Source: JAHRVQ01 sp964548025
Lineage (GTDB): Bacteria; Pseudomonadota; Gammaproteobacteria; Pseudomonadales; Azotimanducaceae
Assembly (NCBI GenBank): GCA_964548025.1
Contig: CAZJRI010000002.1
Coordinates: forward strand, 28,293 to 92,292
Length of the DNA: 64,000 nt
Direction: 5' to 3'
Of this stretch, positions 17,310-25,227 are shown in pieces. Each line of letters opens with the position of its first letter. Within the stretch, counting starts at the first letter, position 1. The position numbers and the translations under genes were made by a program. The notes below the pieces were generated by a model that ran no database searches, was not told where the DNA came from, and saw only the letters and a list, made by a program, of their open reading frames with translations.

Positions 17310-18248
17310 GTGAGTCAGAGTCAGGAACCGGCTTGGTTCAAGAGAGCAATTGATGCAGAAAGGCAGGACGGCGAGGTCATCGTCGAAGGCTGTAAAATCC
17401 ATTACGCGACCTGGGGTGAGGAGGGACTGCCTGGTATTGTGATGATACATGGCAGCAATGCTCATCTGGAATGGTGGCGATTTGTCGCACCGTTTCTAAC
17501 GGACCATTTCAGGGTGGCTTCGATCGACCTGTCTGGTCACGGAGATAGTGACTGGAGAGAAACATATAGCGGTGAGATTTTCGCCAAAGAGATAATGGCA
17601 GTATCTGAGGCCGCCAACCTCGGAGAAAAACCCTATGTGGTCGCTCACAGCTTCGGAGGATTTGTAGCACTGGAAACCGGCCACCAATATGGCGATGAAT
17701 TGGGAGGCATAGTCTTCTGTGATTTTACAATTACCGATCCTGACGAATACGTTGAGTGGGGGAAGAAGTTTAGTGAGCGCGGACAACAGGCAGCCAGACC
17801 AACCAGAGTATATGAAGATATCAATACCGCGTTAGGGCGATTTCGTCTCGTGCCTGAACAGCCGTGCCAACATCCCTATATATTAAGCTATCTCGCCCGC
17901 TGTTCATTGCGGGAAGTTGAAGGTGGCTGGACCTGGAAATTCGATCCCGCGCTATTCGATCACCTGGAAATGGGTGAATCCCAGCGGGATAAGTTTGTTG
18001 GTATTCCATGCAGAACGGCGGTGATTCTTGGTGAGCATAGTACTGATTCCGGCGCACAGAGCGGATCTTATATAGATGAGATATCCGAAGGAATATTACC
18101 GGTATTCGTGATTCCGGCAACCTATCACCACTTCATGTTTGATGAACCCATGGCGACGGTAACCGCAATCAAAGGACTGCTACTGAGTTGGCGCAGGGAA
18201 GATGGGGCTGAAAAACTGTCGGACCTGTTTCGAGCCGTTCTCAACTGA
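17310..18248 (+). CDS. Alpha/beta hydrolase
   Basis: 312 residues from a GTG with AAAGGAG 9 bases upstream. The fold motifs are clear: MIHGSNAHLEWW (oxyanion region, 45-56), DLSGHGDSDW (73-82), the nucleophile elbow AHSFGG with Ser114, and a C-terminal TYHHFMFDEP with the catalytic His. This set is common in esterases and in hydrolases of ring-cleavage products. It is cytoplasmic, without a signal peptide. The divergent neighbour is a crotonase, so a shared catabolic role is possible but not shown. Confidence 0.87.
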   Translation: MSQSQEPAWFKRAIDAERQDGEVIVEGCKIHYATWGEEGLPGIVMIHGSNAHLEWWRFVAPFLTDHFRVASIDLSGHGDSDWRETYSGEIFAKEIMAVSEAANLGEKPYVVAHSFGGFVALETGHQYGDELGGIVFCDFTITDPDEYVEWGKKFSERGQQAARPTRVYEDINTALGRFRLVPEQPCQHPYILSYLARCSLREVEGGWTWKFDPALFDHLEMGESQRDKFVGIPCRTAVILGEHSTDSGAQSGSYIDEISEGILPVFVIPATYHHFMFDEPMATVTAIKGLLLSWRREDGAEKLSDLFRAVLN

Positions 18249-18388
18249 ATATACAAGTTTACCCAGGTCAACGAATTATGCTGATCTGAGAGATTTTGTC
18301 GGTCTGGTATTGACTGTGATATAAGTCTCTCACCCGTTGGTAGTGTGGCTCGTTGCCAGTCATTCCTATAGAAGCCGTGGAAGTAAAA

Positions 18389-19057
18389 ATGATGAAAAAT
18401 GTGTGGATTCTGGTTCTCTGTTTAATTCCAGCGCATCTGTATGCTGATATTAAGTCAGATCTGCGTCAATGCGCTGTGATTGAAGATTCGGCTGAACGAC
18501 TTCGATGCCTTGATAATGTTGTGACAAGGCATGCCCCCGAAACAAGCGAACCTGCTGGCGGTGCATTGCCAGAGAGTAAAAGTATCAGCGAATCGAGAGA
18601 AATCCCGCGTGATCAGGTACCGAAGCCGCAAACAGGCCAACGTGACACAGAAGAAGAAGTTGTAAACCTTCGAAAAGTAAAGGAAAAACCCGCTCTGGAC
18701 GAATCAGGAGAAAGAAAGGCAACGCAATCTGCTGAATCGGAGGTAACGCAGCAGGATGCCAGGCCTGAATGGGCGAAACCCCGACCCGAGGTGAAAAAAG
18801 AAGAGAAAAAAGAGGAGAAAAAGCGATCAAAGACCAGGGAGCAATTCAAGGGAGTGATAGCCGGAGTCAGAAAGTTACCGGGAGGACAGTACAAATTAAC
18901 ATTGAATGATGGTCAGATATGGCGCGAGGTAGAGGCAAAAAGACGCAGTCGGTATCGAATTGGGGATGAAGTTGTTATCAGCAAGGGATTTATCGGCAGC
19001 TTCGATTTGAAATCTGTTCGCACCGGCTTTCAGACTAAAGTTAAACGAGTTGACTAA
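18389..19057 (+). CDS. Exported protein with Lys/Glu-rich linker, function unknown
   Basis: I chose the ATG at 18389 (222 residues), preceded by GGAAG, over an upstream in-frame TTG at 18353. Residues 1-20 are a signal peptide ending LYA. The start of the mature part, DLRQCAVIEDSAERLRCLDNV, has the C-x8-RLxC-D pattern of small periplasmic proteins such as VasI-type factors. A charged low-complexity linker follows (about 90-155, with EKKEEKK runs), then a beta-rich C-terminal domain (about 160-222) of the type LTLNDGQIWREV ... YRIGDEVVI. No enzymatic motif is seen. It lies upstream of the TonB receptor gene on the same strand. Confidence 0.65.
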   Translation: MMKNVWILVLCLIPAHLYADIKSDLRQCAVIEDSAERLRCLDNVVTRHAPETSEPAGGALPESKSISESREIPRDQVPKPQTGQRDTEEEVVNLRKVKEKPALDESGERKATQSAESEVTQQDARPEWAKPRPEVKKEEKKEEKKRSKTREQFKGVIAGVRKLPGGQYKLTLNDGQIWREVEAKRRSRYRIGDEVVISKGFIGSFDLKSVRTGFQTKVKRVD

Positions 19058-19136
19058 GTCATCCGGGCGTGGGCTCAAATAGGCTGATATAGAGGCCTGT
19101 AGAGAATTAGACGTGGATGTTAGAGCATTAAAATCC

Positions 19137-19165
19137 TTGACCTGATACTACCGATTTGTTATCTA
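19137..19165 (+). promoter_or_regulatory. Candidate sigma-70 promoter for the TonB receptor gene
   Basis: TTGACC (19137-19142) and TATCTA (19160-19165) are separated by 17 bases and lie about 85 bases before the chosen start. Just downstream, TCGAAC and GTTCGA form a short inverted repeat inside a repeated TTAAGTTCGA-like sequence, a possible operator. The -10 match is only fair. Confidence 0.35.
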
Positions 19166-19250
19166 CTTAAGTCGAACATGCGTTAAGTTCGATTTACCTT
19201 CAAACGTGAATTATAGAAGGCGAAGAAGTCAATTAAATCTAGGGAGGATT

Positions 19251-22196
19251 ATGATGGGCTTATTACTCAGGAGGATACTAATCGGTATCTTCACCATAGT
19301 ACTATCGACGCTATTACCAACACTTTCATTCGCAGCCGAGGGCGATGATCTTGAAGAAGTGGTGGTCACCGGCAGTTATATAAAAAGACAAAATCAGGCA
19401 GATCTTCCGTCACCACTGAATACGGTGACGATAGAAGATATGCGGGCCAATGGATGGACTGACCTTGAAGATGTGACGGAAACATTTACGTTCTCACCTT
19501 CTAACTATGGTCGAAGTGGCCTAACCAACGGTTGTTGCGGTAATGCCCGCGCGATTAATTTGAGGGGGCTCGGAGTATCGTCTACCCTCGTATTAACCAA
19601 TGGCAAGCGAACCGCTTCAACATCAACAGGGCCATCCGGCGCTGACTACACCAATATCAAACATCTGATACCAATGATCGCAATTGGCCGTATCGAGACC
19701 CTGCTTGATGGGGGAGCGGCATTGTACGGTTCTGACGCTGTTGCTGGTGTGGTGAACTTCAAAACCCGAACGGATTTCGAAGGCTTCGAAATGCGGGTCG
19801 GCGGTAAGGAAATTGAAGGTAGTGGTCAGTCCGAAGTTCAGTTCATTATCGGCGCCGGTAATGATGATATCCACGGTGTCTTCGCTTTTGGATTCGAGCA
19901 TCAGGACGGTCTGCAGAACAGGGAACGGGATTTCAACCTGATCAACAATACATCAGGGAATGGTTCTCCAGGCACATACAACCTGTCAAGTCGTCCGGTA
20001 GGCATCGGTGGTGGTGATGCGATTATTGACAACGGTGTCCATGGGCCGATTAACTACTCGACATTATGGGATGATGCTGTTGCTGGTGGCGCTACTAACA
20101 TGACAGTTGCTGATCCCTATTGTCTTGCTGATCTCGTGCCAGCAGTAGGTCCTGTACCGGGTGGTGGTCAGTTTGCCGGAGATGTCTTCCCACTGGGAAC
20201 ATGCCGATCAACCTATCAGCCCAATAATTCGACGACTCCTCAGGAAAATAGCTGGCAGCTTTATACCCATTGGGACTATGCGATAAACCAGTATACAAAT
20301 CTGAAGATCGAAGCGAGTATGTACCGCAGTCAAAACAGTACGACATTCATCGGTACCTTCCCCATGACTAACGGTCGACCGATTGTACCGGCAAGCAACC
20401 CATTCAATCAGTTGGGTGTCGATCTTTCCTGGGCTGGTCGTCCGCTTGGACTTGCTTATCCTGCGATTAAAACCCAGGGAGATGGCAATGGCAGCCGAAT
20501 GGCGCTTAATCTTGAGGGCTCGTTTGAGCAGTTTTTCAAAGATGGTTTCCTGAGTAAGTGGGACTATGTATTGTCTGCGCAGTATTCCGGAGCCTATGGT
20601 GCGGGAGAAAATCCCGACACTGACCTCAGGAGAATGCAGCTTGCACTTGAAGGTTTCGGTGGATCGAATTGTGAGATTCGATTTGACGGACCTGCTGCTT
20701 CGGCGGTAGCTGGTAAAGGTAACTGCCACTACTTCAGCCCTTTCGGAAAGGATATCTATCGAACCTTATATGATCCCCGATCCGGATATGGTGTCGCCGG
20801 TCAACTGGATGCAAATGGTAATCTTGTACTTTCGAGCGCCGCTGACACAGAAGATATAATCAGATTCAGTGCTCAGACCCAGTCAACCGAAATTAACGAG
20901 CGACGTCTGACTGTCTTTGAAGCGATTGCATCCGGTGAGATATTCGAATTACCCGGTGGAACTGCGGGACTGGCCATTGGTTATCAGCAGCGTCATCAGA
21001 TTCGTGAGCGTCTCGTACCCAACTTCCTGAATACATTGTCTCAGGGTTTCCTCTCACCTAGATCCAGCGGTAAAGGTGGTCGAATCGTAGATGCGTATTT
21101 TGCTGAACTTGCTTTACCTATCGCTGACAATATTGAGGTTCAGCTAGCCGTCAGAATGGAAGATTATGGTGATATTGACAGCACTGATCCGAAAATCGGT
21201 ATTAACTGGAATATCACTGATACCTTCTCTGCAAGATTTTCCGCGGGGACGTCGTTCAGAGCACCTTCCCTGGGTACGGTAGTAGGTAGAGACAAGCAAT
21301 CAACAGTTGGTGAAGTGAGAGACCCGATTAACGTGGATGAGCAGTCTTCAGGTACGTTCCGAACGATCGTTGCCACCAAGAATCCGGATCTGGAACCAGA
21401 AGAATCTGAAAACTACAATATTGGCGTTACCTGGGCACCTGCCGTTCCATGGGGTGATGGTGGCCATAGTTTCCAGGTTGATTTAGATTACTTTGACTTT
21501 GAATTTGAGAACCAGATTCGGGCAGAGAATGCTAATGCTGTTGTTTCTGCAGATCCCTGCTCTGTACAGGTTCAGCGTGATACGTTGATTCCATTGGTTA
21601 CACCGGTATTAGCTAATCAGGGTCCAACAGCCTGTCCTGCCAATGTCGGTGCTGTATTGATCGTGAATGTTGGTTTCTTCAACTCGGGTAAGACCGAGAC
21701 TTCAGGTATGGATCTATCCATGACCTATTCGTTTGACTGGGGAGCCCATCAGTTTGATATCCGCAGTGAGACGACCTGGCTTGACACCTATGAAATTCAA
21801 CCTTCAGATGGTGCCGCGACCATCGACGGGGTTGGCTTTAGGAATGAAGGAAATTCAGGTGTCACGGCACCTGAGATCAAATCAAACCTGATGGTGAGCT
21901 GGGCGATGGAGAATCATTCAGCCAATCTCACCGTTCGATATATTGATGAAATTGAGGACGATGCTTTCGGTCTGAGGAGCGGCAACGGTGGCCTGTTTGG
22001 CGCAGTTGACGACCATACCGAGGTCGATCTGCAGTACAGCTATAGATATGGTGAGAACCAGAACTATAGCGTGACGATTGGTGCAATCAATATCCTTGAC
22101 GAAGAGCCACCCGATGCGTTCTTCACTGGTTATGTAGAAGCCGTACATAACCCGTACATGCGGCAGGTATATCTGCGAGCAGGTGTTGAGCTATAG
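19251..22196 (+). CDS. TonB-dependent outer-membrane receptor
   Basis: 981 residues from the ATG at 19251 (or the ATG at 19254), behind the strong ribosome site AGGGAGG at 19241-19247; an in-frame GTG at 19206 lacks one. Signal peptide residues 1-28 end in SFAA. The TonB box is LEEVVVTGSYIKR. The plug domain follows (PSPLNTVTIEDM, INLRGLG, ALYGSDAVAGVVNF), then a 22-strand-type barrel ending in YLRAGVEL. It belongs to the large receptor class common in Caulobacter/Cellvibrio-type bacteria that take up glycans, siderophores or other large substrates. A Cys-Cys pair (NGCCGNA) lies in the plug. The ligand is unknown, and no ExbB/D or TonB gene is nearby. A terminator follows directly. Confidence 0.93.
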   Translation: MMGLLLRRILIGIFTIVLSTLLPTLSFAAEGDDLEEVVVTGSYIKRQNQADLPSPLNTVTIEDMRANGWTDLEDVTETFTFSPSNYGRSGLTNGCCGNARAINLRGLGVSSTLVLTNGKRTASTSTGPSGADYTNIKHLIPMIAIGRIETLLDGGAALYGSDAVAGVVNFKTRTDFEGFEMRVGGKEIEGSGQSEVQFIIGAGNDDIHGVFAFGFEHQDGLQNRERDFNLINNTSGNGSPGTYNLSSRPVGIGGGDAIIDNGVHGPINYSTLWDDAVAGGATNMTVADPYCLADLVPAVGPVPGGGQFAGDVFPLGTCRSTYQPNNSTTPQENSWQLYTHWDYAINQYTNLKIEASMYRSQNSTTFIGTFPMTNGRPIVPASNPFNQLGVDLSWAGRPLGLAYPAIKTQGDGNGSRMALNLEGSFEQFFKDGFLSKWDYVLSAQYSGAYGAGENPDTDLRRMQLALEGFGGSNCEIRFDGPAASAVAGKGNCHYFSPFGKDIYRTLYDPRSGYGVAGQLDANGNLVLSSAADTEDIIRFSAQTQSTEINERRLTVFEAIASGEIFELPGGTAGLAIGYQQRHQIRERLVPNFLNTLSQGFLSPRSSGKGGRIVDAYFAELALPIADNIEVQLAVRMEDYGDIDSTDPKIGINWNITDTFSARFSAGTSFRAPSLGTVVGRDKQSTVGEVRDPINVDEQSSGTFRTIVATKNPDLEPEESENYNIGVTWAPAVPWGDGGHSFQVDLDYFDFEFENQIRAENANAVVSADPCSVQVQRDTLIPLVTPVLANQGPTACPANVGAVLIVNVGFFNSGKTETSGMDLSMTYSFDWGAHQFDIRSETTWLDTYEIQPSDGAATIDGVGFRNEGNSGVTAPEIKSNLMVSWAMENHSANLTVRYIDEIEDDAFGLRSGNGGLFGAVDDHTEVDLQYSYRYGENQNYSVTIGAINILDEEPPDAFFTGYVEAVHNPYMRQVYLRAGVEL

Positions 22197-22223
22197 GATG
22201 CTTTGAAAGATCTTTCGTTTGAT

Positions 22224-22252
22224 AAAAAGCCCACTCCGGTGGGCTTTTTTTT
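22224..22252 (+). terminator. Rho-independent terminator after the TonB receptor gene
   Basis: The stem AGCCCAC (22228-22234) and GTGGGCT (22239-22245) has a TCCG loop, is flanked by an A run and is followed by an eight-T run. It lies 28 bases after the receptor stop. This is a textbook intrinsic terminator. Confidence 0.92.
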
Positions 22253-22300
22253 GGCTTAAATCAGGTGCAAAAACAGCGTTTTTCATTAAGCTACAGCCTG

Positions 22301-23086
22301 ATGACCTCGTTAAAGAGAATAATTGTTTCCACGGTACTACTTTCAGTGGTATTTGTCGGTGGCATCCCGGTTCCTGTGATGGCAGAAGAATGTGTCATCC
22401 TGTTGCATGGGCTCGTGCGAACTTCTAATTCCATGAACAAGATTGAACGTGCGCTTGCTAAAGAGGGTTATGATGTTATCAATATTGCCTATCCGTCGCG
22501 AAAAGCAACGATTGAAGAACTGGCACAACAGGCGGTTCCCGAAGGTATTGCTTACTGTCGTTCCAATGATGCTTCATCCATCAACTTTGTTAGCCATTCT
22601 TTGGGCGGTATTCTGATTCGGGAGTATTTGTCGCACGGTGATGTACCAGAACTGGCAAGAGTGGTCATGTTAGCCCCACCGAATCAGGGAACGGAAATTG
22701 CCGAGGGTTTTTTCGCCAAACTACCTGGGTTTAATCTGCTTAATGGCCCTGCTGGCAGGCAGTTAGGTACGTCTGAGGAGAGTGTCCCACGAAAACTGGG
22801 GCCAGTGTCGTTCGAACTCGGTGTTATTGCGGGTACACGAAGTACAAATCCACTCTTGTCCGCGTTCCTCCCTGACAAGGATGATGGCAAGGTGACAGTT
22901 CTGAATACCCGTATAGAGGGGATGTGCGGCTTTGTGGTAATGCCTGTTACCCATTCCCTGATGATGAGAAACAAGAAGGTGATAAACCAGGTTAAGTCAT
23001 TTCTGAAGGCAGGCAGATTTGAAGGTGAAAGAGCCGAAAATCTGAATTGTGTGAAGACGAATGGTATATCTACCTATTCCGATTGA
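22301..23086 (+). CDS. Exported lipase/esterase-like alpha/beta hydrolase
   Basis: 261 residues from the ATG at 22301; the frame is open to a GTG at 22265, but the ATG gives a clean signal peptide (1-28, ending PVMA). The mature protein opens CVILLHGLVRTSNSM, then has the nucleophile elbow SHSLGG (Ser100) and a late THSLMM that could hold the catalytic His. The pattern is that of LipA/EstA-type or PGAP1-like hydrolases acting on acyl esters. No metal or disulfide signature beyond four scattered Cys is evident. It follows the TonB receptor but is separated by its terminator, so it needs its own promoter. Confidence 0.83.
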   Translation: MTSLKRIIVSTVLLSVVFVGGIPVPVMAEECVILLHGLVRTSNSMNKIERALAKEGYDVINIAYPSRKATIEELAQQAVPEGIAYCRSNDASSINFVSHSLGGILIREYLSHGDVPELARVVMLAPPNQGTEIAEGFFAKLPGFNLLNGPAGRQLGTSEESVPRKLGPVSFELGVIAGTRSTNPLLSAFLPDKDDGKVTVLNTRIEGMCGFVVMPVTHSLMMRNKKVINQVKSFLKAGRFEGERAENLNCVKTNGISTYSD

Positions 23087-23140
23087 AGTCCAGAAGTTAT
23101 AAGTAATATTTGTACGTTGCCTGGTGATATAACATTGCTA

Positions 23141-23890
23141 TTAGTCTTCGTCCAGATCTACCGGCGTGTCCTGCGCTACCTTTCTGCCGGTGAACATGGC
23201 GGAAATGATACCATTTCTCTCTCTGATCTCGGTCACGACAACTGCAGTGATGTGCGCAAGTATGGTAACCAGGAGCGTATAGAAAGAGTAAAGATGTATT
23301 GTGATAAACGGTTTTCGAAACGCCCGCATCTCCTTGTAGAGTTCAGGGTCAACGAATTCCTTGGAGCCGGGTTTTAAATTGGCGAGTTTAGCGGGGTCTC
23401 CATCGGTTACCCACTGTGCAATCTGATTGCCGAACGGTGGGTAGTAGATATCTGTACCAGCGAGAACCAGGCCGGTCGTCGCCTGTACCAGGAGCAGGAG
23501 AATAAGCAGGCTGATCATGAGTTGACCAATTGGATTATGACCGAGGTAGGTCTCTGATTGGCCGCAACCCCGGGCAGCAAGGGAACTTTTCAGTTTTATA
23601 ATGAAGTTTTTGTTAATCGGCAGAAGGGATTGCCAGCCTGACCTGGATGAACTGAAGAATGCCCATACGAGTCGCCAGGCCAGATTGACTACGAAGACAT
23701 AACCCACCAGAACGTGCATTTCTTTCAACAGAACCTTGCCGTCACCGCCAATCTGGATGGCCTTAGCATTCAATATAATCGTGCCGATAGCTATCAGCAG
23801 GAGAATGCAAATAAAGTTAATCCAGTGAAACCAGCGGGTTGTTTTGTCCCAGACGAAGTATTCTTTAAGTGGTTTATTGGGGTTCTCCAT
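23141..23890 (-). CDS. Di-haem cytochrome b561-type membrane protein
   Basis: 249 residues with four main transmembrane helices. Candidate haem ligands are His in RWFHWINF (22), KEMHVLVGY (about 59), and the pair in TIHLYSFYTLLVTILAHITA near 200-216, matching the Ni/Fe-hydrogenase b-type cytochrome/COG3658 group. A periplasmic loop of about 60 residues separates helices 3 and 4. It would move electrons between the quinone pool and a soluble partner. No hydrogenase or other partner gene is adjacent; the APC permease gene upstream on the same strand is 94 bases away. Confidence 0.87.
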   Translation of the reverse strand: MENPNKPLKEYFVWDKTTRWFHWINFICILLLIAIGTIILNAKAIQIGGDGKVLLKEMHVLVGYVFVVNLAWRLVWAFFSSSRSGWQSLLPINKNFIIKLKSSLAARGCGQSETYLGHNPIGQLMISLLILLLLVQATTGLVLAGTDIYYPPFGNQIAQWVTDGDPAKLANLKPGSKEFVDPELYKEMRAFRKPFITIHLYSFYTLLVTILAHITAVVVTEIRERNGIISAMFTGRKVAQDTPVDLDED

Positions 23891-23984
23891 CAGATTGACC
23901 CTTGGTATCTAGGGAAATTTATCTCATCATCCTTTGAGATAAATGTCCATGACACTGGTCATGCAGCCTATAAAGGTAATATGA

Positions 23985-25202
23985 CTAGGCTATATTTGAT
24001 GCCAGCTCGATGAGAAGAAAGGATGTCGTCGTCAGAAACCCGAGTTTTGGCACCCAGGCCGGATACTCGGTAAATTGACCACCATCTGGTTTCTTCTGTT
24101 TTATCCGAACAAGAGCCAGATTGACCAGGGAAAAGACACCTAGTACAAGGTAACTCGTCAGTTCTGCCAGGGTAACCAGAGGCAGCAGCAACGCAAATAT
24201 CAGGATAGTTATGACAACCAGAATGGTGCTGTAAACGGGCGTTCTGGTGGTTGAATTTATCACGCCAAGCTTCGCAGGCAGCCACTGCCGGTAGGCCATT
24301 CCATAGATCAATCTGGATGCCATGATAATCTGGATGAGTGCACCGTTAACCACTGCGAATAATCCGATGACAGTGATCAATACAGGAGTTTTGCCTGTTG
24401 CGTGCGAGTAGATATCCGCCAATGGTGCGTCTGACGCCGACAGTTGTGCCGGTGTCAGAATGCTGGTAGCAATCCAGGCCACAGTTGCATAGAGCAACGT
24501 AGACATGACGACACAGATCAGTATGGCCATCGGCATATTCTTTTCCGGCTGCTTCACCTCCTCTGCGATATTAACCATATCTTCAAAACCTATGTACGCA
24601 TAGAAAGCCAGGAATGCGCCTGACATTACACCTATCCAGGAAAAGGAGCTCAAACTTTGATCAGTTATGGGATCTGGTCCGGTATTCAGAAATTCATATC
24701 CGGTTGCAATGATCAGGAGAAGCCCGACTAGCTCTACGAGAGTCAGAATTGCAGCCAGCTTTACCGACTGGTCAATTCCCCATGCGGCCAGCGCGCCGAG
24801 TGACAGGATAAGAAGCGTAATGATAACCGGAGTCGGGACGTCTATGAATGTTTGAAGATAACCCGCAAATCCGTGGGTAATTGCTGCTGACGATACGATG
24901 CCAGCAAGGGTAATCAGTAATCCAACGGTTCGTGAGAGTAGCGAGTTGTTGAAACCTTCCTGGATGTAGACTGCTTCTCCAGCACTGACCGGGTATCTTG
25001 TTGAGAGCTCGGAATATGAAAGTGCGGAGATACCTGCAATAACTGAGGCAACCAGAAATGCAGCAGGTGAATAGTATCCAGCCTCCCCGGCAACTTTACC
25101 GATGAGAACATAAATGCCTGCGCCCAGGATATTGCCTAGTCCGTAGAGACTGATAAGAGGGAGGGTAAGAGATCTTTTTAGCGAGTTGGTAGTTTCATTC
25201 AT
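23985..25202 (-). CDS. APC superfamily amino-acid/polyamine permease
   Basis: 405 residues from the ATG at 25202 with AGAGG 7 bases upstream. A GTG at 25217, five residues earlier, also has a GAGGAG site and cannot be ruled out. The opening LISLYGLGNILGAGIYVLIG is the APC consensus of helix 1 with its GAGIY break, and about 12 helices follow, including FYAYIGFEDMVNIAEEVKQPEKNMP in the helix 6-7 region. The protein is slightly shorter than typical (450). It is probably a proton-coupled amino-acid importer. Only 10-25 bases separate it from the RND exporter gene upstream, so the two may be co-transcribed. Confidence 0.88.
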   Translation of the reverse strand: MNETTNSLKRSLTLPLISLYGLGNILGAGIYVLIGKVAGEAGYYSPAAFLVASVIAGISALSYSELSTRYPVSAGEAVYIQEGFNNSLLSRTVGLLITLAGIVSSAAITHGFAGYLQTFIDVPTPVIITLLILSLGALAAWGIDQSVKLAAILTLVELVGLLLIIATGYEFLNTGPDPITDQSLSSFSWIGVMSGAFLAFYAYIGFEDMVNIAEEVKQPEKNMPMAILICVVMSTLLYATVAWIATSILTPAQLSASDAPLADIYSHATGKTPVLITVIGLFAVVNGALIQIIMASRLIYGMAYRQWLPAKLGVINSTTRTPVYSTILVVITILIFALLLPLVTLAELTSYLVLGVFSLVNLALVRIKQKKPDGGQFTEYPAWVPKLGFLTTTSFLLIELASNIA

Positions 25203-25227
25203 GGTTTGCCCTCTCACTAACTCCTCT